Source of the DNA: Apostichopus californicus
Taxonomy: Eukaryota; Echinodermata; Holothuroidea; Aspidochirotida; Stichopodidae
Assembly (NCBI GenBank): GCA_020650975.1
Contig: JAIPMN010002527.1
Span: 834 to 64,833, forward strand
Length of the DNA: 64,000 nucleotides
Reading direction: 5' to 3'
The translations under genes and the position numbers were made by a program. Below the pieces are notes generated by a model. It searched no databases. It was not told where the DNA came from and was given only the letters and a program-made list of their open reading frames with translations. Positions 36,586 through 49,300 of this stretch are shown one piece after another. Within the stretch, counting starts at the first letter, position 1, and every line of letters begins with the position of its first letter.

Positions 36586-38016
36586 CTTTGTTAATCTGTG
36601 ATGTTATAATACCACTAAGATCTGAAAGCTTTTATTTTCTCTTTCTTTTTCTTATGACACTTTTCCAGCTTGAATGCTAACATGCAGTGAACTGAACCCA
36701 ATGTGCCATCAGTAGGTCATTTTAAGAGCTTCAATAGATATTAGATTCACCCATAAAACCAAAATCCATCTCCATTACAGAATAAAAGTATGGTTGTAAA
36801 TAAAGAAAAAATTCAACACCTTGAGGCCCATATATGGCTCAATGATGTTATATTTAGATTTGATCAAGGAACAATGAATCTCTGATATCTGCCATATGGA
36901 ATAAGATTCCTTTTAGCTGATTGGGAAAGTTGTTCATGACAGTTAACTCTATCAACTAGATCAATAACATGGTTGGTCAGTGTCACCTTTAATATTCATT
37001 ACTTTCAGACATGATAAATTGTGATGTCAAAATAAATAACTTATATTATAAGTATTGCTGATAAAATGTATGACAAGCTTTGAAAGCTGTAGTTTGTTTT
37101 TGACCTGTTTAACTTTCTGCCATTCCTATCCCAAGTCCTGTCATATTCTCATATAATTTGGATACTTCTAAATTCATCTGAACAGATCCTATTCGGTCAT
37201 TACCGTAGCAATATACAACCAATCAGTGGGTTATATTATATCGTTTTTTTTACTCAAAACTGTGGAAATTTGGTGTCATTAAGATGCGCATCTAATGTAC
37301 TTTGTTTTCGTGTTCTGAACCTCTAAACTATTTGCCACCGGTGTGAGTTAAGTCTGGTTGCGAAAAAGTTTCAAAAAATACAGATTGTATATCCAGGCAT
37401 GTTTTATATTCCTTTAACAGTCAGGCATGGATACCGCCAGATGTTGGCAAACCTCAAAACACTCCGGCAGCTTTAAGGTCAATATGTCTACCTATTCTCC
37501 TGTGAATGATTGAAGACGAAAATATTCCAATCTTATCCAACAAACGAATAAACTAAGATTCAACTCCAAACACCATTAAAAGCACAAACCCTGACAGCTA
37601 AGGTATGTGAGAAGCCATGCATTGCTAAATATTGTAACAGACAGAAAACCACTAAAGACAGTTCCAGATTTTACCTCTAAACCAAACTCTGGTATATTGT
37701 TGTTGTTGTTTTTTTTATGTTTTTTTTTATAAATCAGCATTCTGAGCTGATTTTGATCAAGCTTGTTCTATTATAGTTAATTTGATATTAAAATCCAATA
37801 ACAACTTTACTTCATTGACAAACTAGAGTATAGTTCCATCAGAAATGATGAAGAAACAGTACAAATTGTTAAACATCTTCGGATTTACATAATTTCCATA
37901 AGTTGAAAGAAATGTCATAACTTCGCTTGTTAACGCTCAATGGATATATCCTAATGTGTCTTCAGTTTACGGATTCCTGTCGACTTTGAGCGATACACGA
38001 GTATGTTTGGTAATTC

Positions 38017-38635
38017 TGATGACTAATGAAACTTAAATATACTGCAAGGAAAAATTAATAATTTGCTAATATCAACATTCAATCTATAACAAAAATCTAG
38101 GGGGGAAAGGGATGGAGGGGGGGGGGGAGGAAATGGATGAGGGGTTGGAGGGATTTTTTGGGGTACTACTGATGACTAATGAAATTGCAGAATCTCAAAG
38201 AAGGAATTAATTCTGGCTCACATTAACATTCAATCCATAATAAAATAAAGGAGGGAAAGAGGTGGAGGGGAGGGATGGATGATGGATGAGGGGACTGAGG
38301 AGGGGGATGGAAGGTGGTTTTTTTTTGGTAAAATTGATGACTAAAGAAATTGTAGAATATCAAAGGATGAATTAATTCTGGCTCACATCAAAATTCAAGC
38401 CATAATAAAATCTAGGAGGGAGAGAGGTGGAGGGGATGGAGGGGATGGATAAGGATAATGAGGAGGATGGAAGGTTTTTTTTTTTTTTGGTAAAATTGAT
38501 GACTAATGAAATTTATAAAATCTGAAAGGAAGAATTAATGACTTATTCATATGTTCAATCCATAACAAAATCTATGAAAGGGGTGAAGAGTGGTGCCAGG
38601 GAAAGGAAGGGAAGGGGGGGGGGGTTATCTCTAAT
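38017..38635. repeat. 150-165 bp tandem repeat, four copies
   Basis: TGATGACTAATGAAATT marks the start of units near 38017, 38166, 38331 and 38496. Each is followed by AGAATCTCAAAG, GAATTAATTCTGGCTCACAT, CAATCCATAATAAAATCTA and a G/A-rich block. The G-rich blocks contain runs of 8-10 G. Confidence 0.92.
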
Positions 38636-38711
38636 TGCAGACTTCTCTACAAACACAGAAAGCTGCATCAATAACAAATGTACAACAACGTAACCGTAGA
38701 ATAGTACCAAC

Positions 38712-38902
38712 CCGTGAAGGCTGCTGAGGAGACGGTGAGAAAGTTCCGTTTGGAATTTCTGAATATACGGGCGATCCCGGTGATTGGAGCGGGGCCGGAG
38801 GAGGGTGGTACGGAGCAGGAGACTTCTGTACGGCAGGGTCTGTCTGATCGTAAGCGGTTTTAAACTGGTTTGTCGTCGACTCTAGGTCTGCCAGTAATTT
38901 AT
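38712..38902 (-). CDS. PXN: Paxillin exon: LD1 motif and phosphotyrosine region
   Basis: 191 nt (2 + 63 codons), most 5' paxillin exon found. The acceptor is TCCATTTTCAG. The first two bases (AT) must be preceded by a G to give the LD1 Asp, then KLLADLESTTNQFKTAYD follows. LLADLESTT matches vertebrate LD1 LDALLADLESTT. It also contains KSPAPYHPPPAPLQSPGSP and PVYSEIPNG, with tyrosines in Tyr-x-x-Pro-like settings, similar in role to Tyr31/Tyr118. The donor is unusual: phase 0 requires CGG/GTTGGT, which is far from the GTRAGT consensus. A better-looking GTACTA four bases further on would shift the frame into the next exon. Confidence 0.93.
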
Positions 38903-39728
38903 CTGAAAATGGACAGGAAGAGAAATTCTAAAACATGAACCCTGAAAATGAACCTGAAGAGAGATTTAGCCTCACAAGGTAAAACATTGTAAAAATATTA
39001 ATTTTTGTATGCCTTTACCTTGTTGCTCTGGTATGCCAGAATATATTTCAAAAACATTTCCTTGTTGTTGTAGGATGTGGTAAGTCTCTGAATGTAATAC
39101 TTTGTGGCTGATTATAATATCCAGGAAACATTCATAACTGAATGGTACTGTAGGGTATCAATCACCATATGGCTACTTGCTCCCTTGAGATCACTGCAAC
39201 ATTTTACCCTGAATTCTCAGACTAGAGTGAGTATGAGTAAAATTTCATAAAGCCTTGGGTTTTTTTTTTTTTCCAATGTGTTTGTCTCGATTTGCTTCTC
39301 AGCACTATTAATTTAGAAATGTTTATGTGGAGTCCATGTTCCATTGTACAAGCATTTAACAACAATGCACTACATGGATGACTCATACACTTAAAGTCTA
39401 GTTGGAAAAAGACAAGTTCTATTCACAGAGTTCTGCTTTTAAGTAAGTACAAAAATTGTAAGTACCTGCAAATGTATTAATTAAAGAATTGAAAAATGGG
39501 CATGGCTGTATCAACCTAACATGGAGAACATTAAGTACTTAAAAAACTGTAAAACCAATGCATTTAATAATCACTACATGTAATAGACAACAGAACTCAG
39601 GCTCATACAGTACAATTCAATTATATATTAGTCCTCTACGCATCTTAAATGGGAACTACTGTACTGTAACGACAATTCATTCAGCCACCTGACCAGGTTT
39701 CTATTCTGTATCCAAACATGAACCAAAG

Positions 39729-39980
39729 CAAAAGTGAAATACTTGGTTTCCTTTCTTCTAATCAATCAAATACAAAAGTGAAATACTTGGTTTCCTTTCT
39801 TCTAAATCAACCAAAAACAAAAGTGAAATACTTGGTTTCCTTTCTTCTAATCAACCAAAAACAAAAGTGAAATACTTGGTTTCCTTTCTTCTAATCAATC
39901 AAATACAAAAGTGAAATACTTGGTTTCCTTTCTTCTAATCAATCAATACAAAAGTTATGAACTTGGTTTCCCTTTCTCAT
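39729..39980. repeat. 44 bp tandem repeat, about six copies
   Basis: Units start with CAAAAGTGAAATACTTGG at 39729, 39773, 39818, 39862, 39906 and (degenerate) 39949. Each continues TTTCCTTTCTTCTAATCAAT. Confidence 0.95.
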
Positions 39981-42900
39981 GATAATCAAGTCTATGAGGT
40001 TTCACTTTAGTTTCAATGTGATAAGGAAAGGTTCACATAACAGTCTGCGGACAAATTTGTTGAAGCAAAGTTATTACCGGTCTGTTTCAGTTTTAATAGT
40101 TATTTTATACTACAATAAATTACTGTTGCCTTAAATCTCTCAGTTACAATATTACTTTGATCAAACCTATCTCACTCTGCTCAAAATATCACATATTACC
40201 AACAAAAGGTCTAAATATCTGTTCCTTTCTTCAGAAATACTTGTAAGTATGAAATCTAATTTTTCCATTTCTAATGGAAATGACTTTACTCAGCTACAAA
40301 CAATCAGTCTTAAACCCAACGAGACGCGACTGAGACAACCTTTTCAGTTTGGTCCACAATCTCACCCGAGCACTGTACAGCACGTGTTTATTCATCAATG
40401 TTAGCTGTGACTGAATCACACATGTCCAAGAAACGCACAAATGCATTCATCTTTTCCACTAATGCTGTCATCCATTATACAAACTTTGCAAATAGCAATG
40501 TTTTCTATGTTTTGAATTATTTGCTCTGTGCAAAGAAGAAGTAGAAGAAGAAGAAGAAGAAGAAGAAGCAAATAACCAATCTAAAGCACGACCAGTCATT
40601 ACAGGCTGCCGCACTTTCCCTCATCATTCCACGCAAGAGCAAGCGTGCATCTTATAGGTTCGCTTCAGGGACGTTAATAATTGTCAATTTCACTGCCAGA
40701 TCAAACTGTCTCTTCTTTCAAACCCTTCAGCTCAAGAATGAGGCAAATCCATAGTTAGAAGAAATGACTCACCCGGATAAGAAAAGAAACCCAGAAACTT
40801 CTCGACAAACAGTAAAAAGGCTGCTGCGTATAATTAGCAGAGATGAGTAATACGGAGGAACTTACTAAAATTGCGAAAATTTCCAATCCAAATTGGACGA
40901 GGAAGGTGAGAGGTAGGGGAGAGGCGGCGAAATCTTACACCATCGATATACAGTATGTTAAAACTAGTTTCGAATTAGGGATGGAGAACTAAGCTCTCCC
41001 AACTGACCTACCAACTAATAAGAAGGCTACTAAAAGGAAATGCACGTTTCCTTTCAAACCCTAAAGACTGTTTCTAACAGGTGTAGACCGCAGTAATATA
41101 GCCCACAAAAGAAGGCAATAGAGTATGTTGTACAAAACCATGCATGTACCTGTAGTAGCAACAAATCATACAAAATATAAAAGGAGATGACCCATTTGGG
41201 AAATGGCTAAATGAATGAGGATATGTGTACCCACATACCCCTGTATGAGTACCCCATACTCTATACGAGTACCCCTTTCAATCATGTTAAAACATAAGAA
41301 TGGGGTTATGGGTAATAGGGTACGATGGTGTACAGTTAATTCCGCGATCGGTAAAGCGCATCAATGTTCTTTTAAAGGATAGCAGTGAGGACGATCTCTC
41401 TGATGTTGCCTAGTGGTTTAGTTCTATCCTTCAGCTATGTGATTTCATCGATGGTTTGACCAGATTCCGCCCACAATACACAGAATGATACTTGTAATGG
41501 TCAAGAGTACTCCCTGCATGCGTTGAATTTTATTTTATAATTACTCTAAATAGGTGAAATAATCCATGAAAGCGATTAAAAGTACAAAATTGATGTTCAC
41601 TTGATTAGCCGTGGCTATATTGGCCGTTTTCATTAATGGTTTGTGAATTAAAATTGCGATTGAAAAGAGTGGTTACAATTTGATCTTAAGAACACCACAA
41701 TTTCAGTGTCTGGCAATGCAGCAAAATATGTGTACAGTGTAAAACAGCATACAAAGTAATGGGACATGAGCCTGTACCGTACACCACCATACTTAACCAA
41801 GGAAACCAGCATCTGCCACCCAGTCTGCCAACCGGGCTGAGTTTGCAACCATGTCATGACAAGACACAAATGAACAAAACCAATAACAAAAATTTATTTA
41901 TTATTTGTTGTCTGATAAAAATTGGTGTTCATTAAAACTTAATTCCTTTTCAATTACTTTGACTTTTTGACAATGACTTTTCGTATACCTGAACATGCCT
42001 GGCCTACTGATACTGAATACTGAATTACATTTCTCAGCATGCAATGGAACTTAACAATACAAACCAGCTAGTCTTCACAGATCAATAAGTTTCACTTTCT
42101 GTACTCCATAGTTCTGTAGTATCATGTTATTTGCACTTATATCTTACATTACCATTAAAATTATATGATAAAGCATATATATGGGATCTGAGAGGTTGAG
42201 AATTTAATGGAGTCGTGCTCTTAAATTTGCCGGTATCTAGAGTAATGCTAGTAGGTTTCCGTGAGATATCGACCGACCGTATTCAAACAGACGAAATTCA
42301 AGCTCGGACTTTCCGAGTCATGTACGACCACTGATATCTGTACCAGAGTCTGCGGAGACCAATGACGATATATTTATTAGGTGAAGAGCATAGAGCCTTA
42401 TTAATCGGCTCTGACAGATTTAGAACGCGGGAAGAATATTCACACAGTTACTACCATGTTTGAACTATATTAGCAGTAAGAACTAAATGCATTAGTTACT
42501 ATGGCGATTAGAACTTCAAATTAAGTACCAATGTGGAGAAATAATGCTAAAAAGACCATGTATACACATCATCGCATCTACACTCTTTCACAATAACTAC
42601 ATGATTCATTGACTGATGGTTGACTGATTCGTACTTTCCAACGAGAATGTCAATTATGTTATTTGGAGAGGATTATGTAGTGATAGTTCCACAGTGCCAT
42701 ACCCCTGAATTGCTTGCCAAGAACAGAAACATTAAAACACAAATGGGACATTTTCTGCTTGTGGTGTTAACCAATATACTCATCCCCAAGTTCAGAGCAG
42801 AGTTTGGAATGGAAGTAAAATATTATATATTACAAAATCACTTCTTTTTATCATAACTACACATCTCTCTTTTACAATGAAATATTAACCATAGGTTTAA

Positions 42901-43074
42901 TATAAAACATTCAAAAGAGACAAAGCACCATACTCTGATTGATAACTTTATTTTCCAGGTGGATCCATTCCTAGTGGCTTTTCCTTTGCAGTCTTCAGTA
43001 CAGATCGTAGATCACAAAGTCAACCACAGCCTCATGATCTGACATATCACCACGGATGGATAATAATGTGAATG

Positions 43075-43150
43075 TATAAACAAAATCGACAAGGTAGAAC
43101 GTAGTGCTAAGGTTGTGAGGAGACAGGTAAGCGAGGAGCAAAGTAAATAA
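43075..43150 (+). repeat. Dispersed exon-like repeat, copy B (right half)
   Basis: GGTAGAACGTAGTGCTAAGG then TTGTGAGGAGACAGGTAAGC and GAGGAGCAAAGTAAAT. The last 60 bp are nearly identical to copy C at 56.6 kb. The left half of the family is missing or unrecognisable. The CAG/GTAAGC donor motif is intact. Confidence 0.75.
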
Positions 43151-45890
43151 ACTAAATCAACCTAAATCTGCAATGTCTATTGTACTTACCACAGCTGTAC
43201 AGGTGCGGCGCAGAGTACTCTTAGGCATGTCAGAGGTAGCTCTACGAGGAACCGATTCTCGTGAGGCGTGTATGAGAAATGTTTTATGTTGTTGGTATAC
43301 GGTACAGTATGTGTACCAATGGTATAACCTGACAATCCAGAGTGTAAGTACGGTACAGCCTTGATACAATGTCATCAACAACCACAGTACATCCTACCCA
43401 TATTACAGAGAAAGAGATTGTCTTACATTATCTAAGCTGAATACAGGAAACTACTAGGGATATCGGAAGGCCCCACCAGTAATAGAACATCCTCAGTGAG
43501 GAAACTGTTATAAAGCCATCGAGTGACGATGGACGAGTGGTGCAGGAAACGACCGGGTAGAATTTCTAACGTAACTCGGTCGGTTCTGCGAATCGGACAT
43601 GTCTACCAATCTTGTTTACCCAAAATCATTCGACTTTTTACCTTGCCAAAGGCTACGTAGACATTGTTCCGGTTATTGTTTTTGCGGTATTTGACTTCTA
43701 TAAGTTCTATGTTAAAATCGAAAAAGTTTAATGTGGTACTAGAGGCCAATTATAACAGTTTTTGCATTTCGTCGATATTGTTTGCCGCAACTTTGTCACG
43801 CAGACGTAAACGTCATTGTTCGAAATATGAAAATGCATACAAGACGACGGACTAGCCTGTCCTAGATGTTTCATTGACAGATCCATATTTCTAAACAATT
43901 GGAGAGACCTTCAAATTCAATACAGTAATGTTACAATATAAAATTAATAGAGAGATGATAACACTCTTTGATAAAAAAAAATTGTAAATAAAGGAGAACT
44001 TCCAATTGAAATGATGTTCATGAGGATTTGATTATTCAAACAAACAAGAAACATCCAATGGCAGTAATTATATTAAAGCTTAATTTCTCTGAATTGCTTT
44101 TCAAGAATTCACATTGCATATATCTACAATTGTACTTCTTTAAGACCAAATCGATGATGAAATTGGCTCCTCCGTCCCGATCTAACTGAGTGATAGTCTT
44201 ATAACCCACACCAAAGAAAACATTCTTGTAATTTTGCGTAGTCTACAGAGACTCCAAGGAGGATAATCTGGTACCACTTTGTCTGTGACAAACTTGTTCT
44301 ACATTGTAATCCTATTATTTAAAGTCACTAAATTACTGTATCCTCTTCTAATTTTACTATTGATTATTTTTCTCTAGCATTCTGAGGAACAGACCTATAA
44401 TGACCTAAATGCTAGACTAAGTAGGCCAGCCATGTCATTCATAATTAGCCTCTGAAATTTTGAAGGTTTTTTTTTTTTTAATCGCAACTTTTATTTCACT
44501 TTTGTTTCTGTTCAAACTACATATACACTAATGAGTCTGAAAACATCAAAATGTTTTCATTTCTATTCAGTTGCTGATCTTTTTTCTCTTTAATAATTAA
44601 AGATGAATTCTTCTTTAATGTTAAACATCAACTAATGTAACTTTCTTCTATCTTTATGTATACTTTGGTTTCAGCGCACCCTACAGTTCTCATTGTCCGC
44701 TAGATAGTGGTTGTGCATAAACCCTTCAATCATTCATTCATCTTTTAAAAGATGCTATCATTTTTTATCTCATTTCTTATTTTGATGATCAATATAAACC
44801 ATAGACTATATGGTAATAAAGTCTGTATCTTTACTAAAACAAAGGGTTCTTGTTATCTATCTTGTACTTTCATAAAAGTCATCTCTTGGGATGTTCCTTA
44901 AATACTCCTCACAGATTATTACAATAACCTGCATTGATGCTGCACTCCACAAAAGAGTCCCAACATCATAAAATTAATGAGTCATTTTCTTTTTTAGAAA
45001 AAGAGACAATGAAGAAGGCAAGATGTTAGGATAAGGTTCTAACAGGTATTGTCTATTATTTCATAGTCATAATCATATCTTTGGTTGTGATTAGAACACT
45101 TCATGAATTACATCTGTGATGATTTGTGAAATTTTGCGAAACTTTTATTATCTCCAATCACGCAATAGTAGATACTTGGTGATATGATGGGAAAACATAC
45201 TGCAAAACCATGTAGCTATGAATAAGACAGAAGCTAAGGTAACTCAGGGAGGCGTGGAAAGGGGAGGGGTGGAGAGGAGGAGGAGAAGTGATGGGGAAGG
45301 AAAGAAAGGGTAAGGAGGGAGGAGCGCATTACCAGAGACAATTCCTTGCAGCCTTTCTATGATAATACACATGATAGATATAGTGGAGCGGACACAAAAT
45401 GGCTTGTAGACCAAAACAAATTATTCTGAAAATTTCTAAAAAAGAAAGTGTCTGGCTGGTTTATTTGTGTGGAGATCATTCAACAGAAGTGTTCTCTTGA
45501 TGTCTTATAGAAGGCCTGATGCTTTGAGCCTAGCAGGATCTTCTTCAGAGTTTTGAAAAACAAATATCCATCAAGAAATAAATCATAATTTTATTGTTTG
45601 TGACTTGTTCCTCTATGACTAACCAGTTGAGACCTTTGGATCATAGTATTCCAGGAAACGAGACACAAACAAAAGGAGGGGGTGGGGAAAGGGTTACAAA
45701 TCAGTCATTTTTTATTGTAAAGGTAAAAACAATAGGACCTGAGTCTCCAGAAAGAGATGGCAAAATCTGGATACTCCAATATCCTATATATTGAAAGTAC
45801 TGTGCATTGTAGGCTATTATAATGGCTCATCCATTCACACAATGTGTATATCAGTATGTGAAACACATTATATTGGCAGCCTATGTACAG

Positions 45891-46320
45891 CAGTGGCGGA
45901 GCGTCCATACAGTCAGGGGGGGGGGCGGATGCCCCTCCCTGACGGACTCAAATGGACTGCTGGCGCCCTTTTCAGCTTTTTACCACTTTTTACTTATTCG
46001 CGATTATTGACTTTTTTATTGCGCTCTCATCTACCTATTGACATTTGTCACATTTTGTTGGTGTAATTTTCTGACATAATGCTCTAAAGGCGGAACACCC
46101 ATATAAACTTCCGATGACACCTATTTACAGTATTCTTCGTTTATCTGCAAATTAGCAAGGCCCGGAAAAGGTCATTTCCGGCGATCTAGGGAGTATCTTT
46201 ACTCAAAAAATTTTGGTATGCTCCGCGCCAACCTGTGGTGGCGCTCCGCTTAGATAGTGTCAAAAGCGCCCCTAGAGACCATTCTCGCCCCCCAGACCAA
46301 TACCCCTAGCTCCGCCACTG
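45891..46320. mobile_element. Non-autonomous hAT-type MITE (430 bp)
   Basis: The left end is CAGTGGCGGAGCGTCCATAC and the right end in reverse complement is CAGTGGCGGAGCTAGGGGTA, with 12 of 12 identical terminal bases. The 8 bp flanks ATGTACAG (45883-45890) and ATGTTCAG (46321-46328) differ by one base, consistent with a target-site duplication and an older insertion than the other two elements. The interior has G and C runs and no transposase. It is related to the element at 21082 through the CAGTGGCG ends but is otherwise distinct. Confidence 0.88.
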
Positions 46321-49300
46321 ATGTTCAGCACAGTAGATTGGAAATGGAACATTGTACTTGATTACTTTTAGGTAACAGTACCTGCACAAAAGTGTTCTTT
46401 GTTTGTTGGGATGACAAAAACACACTATTTCGTCAGTGGTATTTCTTCATAGTGGACAATGGTGGTGATATCTACAGATGTACATGTGCAATTAATACTG
46501 TAATATTTGTTTTCTTTCAGGTTTTTACAATTTCATTGTACAAAGCAATGATAAAATATACAAATTTATGTAATAATATATACAACATTTTACATAATAG
46601 AGTTAAAAAAAAATTAACGTTTTGTTACATACAGGTACAACACACATGCACACACACACATTTAACTGTGTGGGAAGAGAAGCAACTTCATCTTTCTTGC
46701 AGTGCAGTCTATTTACATAATGTCATTGTAGGAAACATAGACAATACACACATTACACAGTACATAAAATATACACGATACTGTAGCTATTTATACCATT
46801 ATAATGAATAGTTGGACTTGGATATCAAGTAAGGCTAATCCTTCAATCCAAATAATGGTGGTTCTTAATAATTTAAATATAATGTAATCCACCTTTGATC
46901 TGTACAGTGGTGTAAGTGTTGATAAATCAGTAAGCAACAGAACATTATTAAGTGAAGAAGATTAAACAGTAAACAAATCCTGTTTTATGTAAAGGGGGAT
47001 ACAACAACAAAACCTCCTAGACTACAACTTCAATTTAAAAAAAAAGTTGATTCTTGAGTAATCAAAAACTCATAGCTTTAACCTAGATACAAAATCAAGT
47101 GTAACTCTTTATTACAATATTTGACTTTCTACTTCAAGCAAGGAGAACCAATTTCTTGTCTAAATCATCACAGAGTCAGTTTTGTCCGAATGGGAAAATT
47201 ATGACAAAACACTGGTAAAATCAGCAACCAGCAAACATGTGAACAAGCTAACTTGCAGATATTTCTTATCCATGATTTAACACCAGATGATGTTAACTGG
47301 TTCAGGGAATGATACTTTTTCTAATAATTCATAAGACAAATTTTACATATTAACCAGAAAATCATATTTCAACTAAACTCATACCACGATTTTAACTCTT
47401 CTCTACATCTCAGGGGTAAAATCAAGTTGAAGTACAATGGACCCTGTTAACTAGGATCATTTTAAAGATCATTTGAGGTCAAGCTCAACCATTAATAACC
47501 AATCTTAAGGGGCAATAGTGATGAAGTTATTGTCCAAGACTGTTTGCTGCATAACTGTGGCCATAAATTTGAGTTATCTTAGGCTCATAAATCAGACCCT
47601 TAGACCAAACAGAGTGACTTTTAAGAGAAATTCCAATAGCTTTATAGGGGTATCCCATCTCACTCAGGGTCACAGATTACAGGCCAGGAGGATGAGTGCT
47701 CTTGGAATGTTCTGCAAAACAACTTTTTGTTTGTGTGCGCAATCTCACACAATTACAGCTGAAAGGAATTTGGGAGTTTGTGGGAAACTTCAGGAATTGT
47801 TAAAGGTTTTTTTTTTTTTTAAAGTGGTTTGTAGCATAAAACTAGTGTTAGTTTAGAGGAAGACTTGAGGAACAAAATTAGTTTTGGAATGTTGTGAAGC
47901 TGACCATTCAATCACACTGCTATCAGTCCAGATTGGATTTTTATAACACTTCTGTTTTTTTTTAGAATTGACCCTTTAAACTGGTGAAGGTCATGAACTT
48001 TAAGTGGCTGGACAATCACCTCAAATAACACAGACTTGGTGAGTTCCTTCACATGCAACATAAACCTCTTTGGATAAAACCTAAGCATTTTGTGGCCACA
48101 TATGATATGTTTACAATATTGGTCTTTACAAATTTGTCACAGGAAAGAGTCTTGAATGTGATCCGAAGGGTGCGCTCTTGTTTATATGAATTATTTGAAA
48201 AGAACTGTGCTTTGGGTTGAGTTTTTCAAATTTACCAACCAAAGGATTAACATTAACACTTACTGTAGGCCTGCAATGAGGAGCTAGGGTCATCATCTCT
48301 GAAGTCTTAAAGGAGCGTTCCAGGGTATTTTAGGCATATTTTAAAGATGAATATCTTGAAAACTTTCATAGCAATAGAAACATAACTAGCAATTAAATGT
48401 TTCCTTTTTTGTTTTCTTGTTTGGAACTCTAACATATCAGAACTACTACACCACTGCCTATAAAGTCACCCTTTAAAGAAGTTTAGTACAATGGACACAA
48501 AGTAAACTTGACTATTGTCCTCATGCAATGTTAGTCACCATGATGTCCTTGTACAGTAGTCTATGTACTGAGCTGAACTTCTGTACAAGCGACAAAAATG
48601 GTTTGATTCATGATCAAAACTTGTATTTTTCTTAACCTTGACATTTCCAGGGAGGGTAAGAATAAAAGTTAAAGGTCTTATGTATTATTCCCCAAACAGG
48701 CTAGAAAATCAGATAATACGGTCCACCCATGTTCAATATTTCAACACCCAATTTACTGCCTCTCTGAATGTAGTTATCCACACTAAGATGATAAATTGTC
48801 TATCTTAAGACCCCTTTAAATGGGTAGGACATATTCAGAGGATCAGAGCCTCTAGGAAAATACCTTTGATAACTTCTAGCAAATTTAGCATGCTAAAGTT
48901 TGGCGACAAATGTTGATGACCTCTTAAACTACATAAATCAGTGAAGTAATCATGTGATCGGTAGGCAACTACAAATTATAATTATGATAAAAAAAATGAT
49001 AATAATAAATATACCAAAAATATGGCTTGATACACTTCATGATAGAAAGAAACACTTAATACTGAAATAACAGAAAGTGGCATATATGAAATGTAGTTGC
49101 CATGGCAATGAGAAATCATGCACATCGGGTTGTGGTTTCATCTGGTATTTATAAATGCTTGGCTAAATCACAAATTAATGCATGACTCAGAATTGAAAAA
49201 GTTTAAACCTCTCTTCTTTAAACCAAACATGGCACAGAAAACACAATCATGGATGAAGCACTGAGGAGGTTTGCACACACTTACCGATGATGAATAGTGT

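Larger units (their letters stand above)
34347..38711 (-). other. PXN: Paxillin intron between LD1 and LD2 exons
   Basis: 4365 nt intron. It holds a hairpin at 36509-36585, a possible TATA box plus mini-exon on the + strand at 36009-36090, and a four-copy array at 38017-38635 just inside the LD1 exon. No convincing extra coding exon seen. Confidence 0.7.
15081..38902 (-). other. PXN: Paxillin gene, nine coding exons (first coding exon not seen)
   Basis: Overview of the paxillin transcription unit, the focal-adhesion scaffold that joins integrin signalling to actin through FAK, vinculin, CRK and PTP-PEST. From 5' to 3' the coding exons are 38712-38902, 33989-34346, 30659-30794, 28216-28345, 21904-22040, 19102-19219, 17464-17637, 16608-16838 and 15226-15492, 1742 nt in total. 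Exon phases chain without conflict and need a first exon ending in phase 1, as in vertebrate PXN where the first coding exon ends within the LD1 Asp codon. Adding a few residues gives about 585 codons, compared with 557-605 in vertebrate isoforms. Domain order is LD1, LD2, LD4, LD5, LIM1-4. The leupaxin/Hic-5 paralogues are less likely because of the length and the Tyr-rich N-terminal half. Confidence 0.93.

Noticed and set aside
43157-43240. ATG CCT AAG ... GTG/GTAAGT on the - strand as a paxillin first exon
   Set aside because: Good donor, but phase 0; the LD1 exon needs a phase 1 partner. It could still belong to something else.
46392-46811. 139-codon open frame on the + strand
   Set aside because: AT-rich, Tyr/Ile/Asn-heavy, includes a CACACA microsatellite and no domain pattern; most likely chance.
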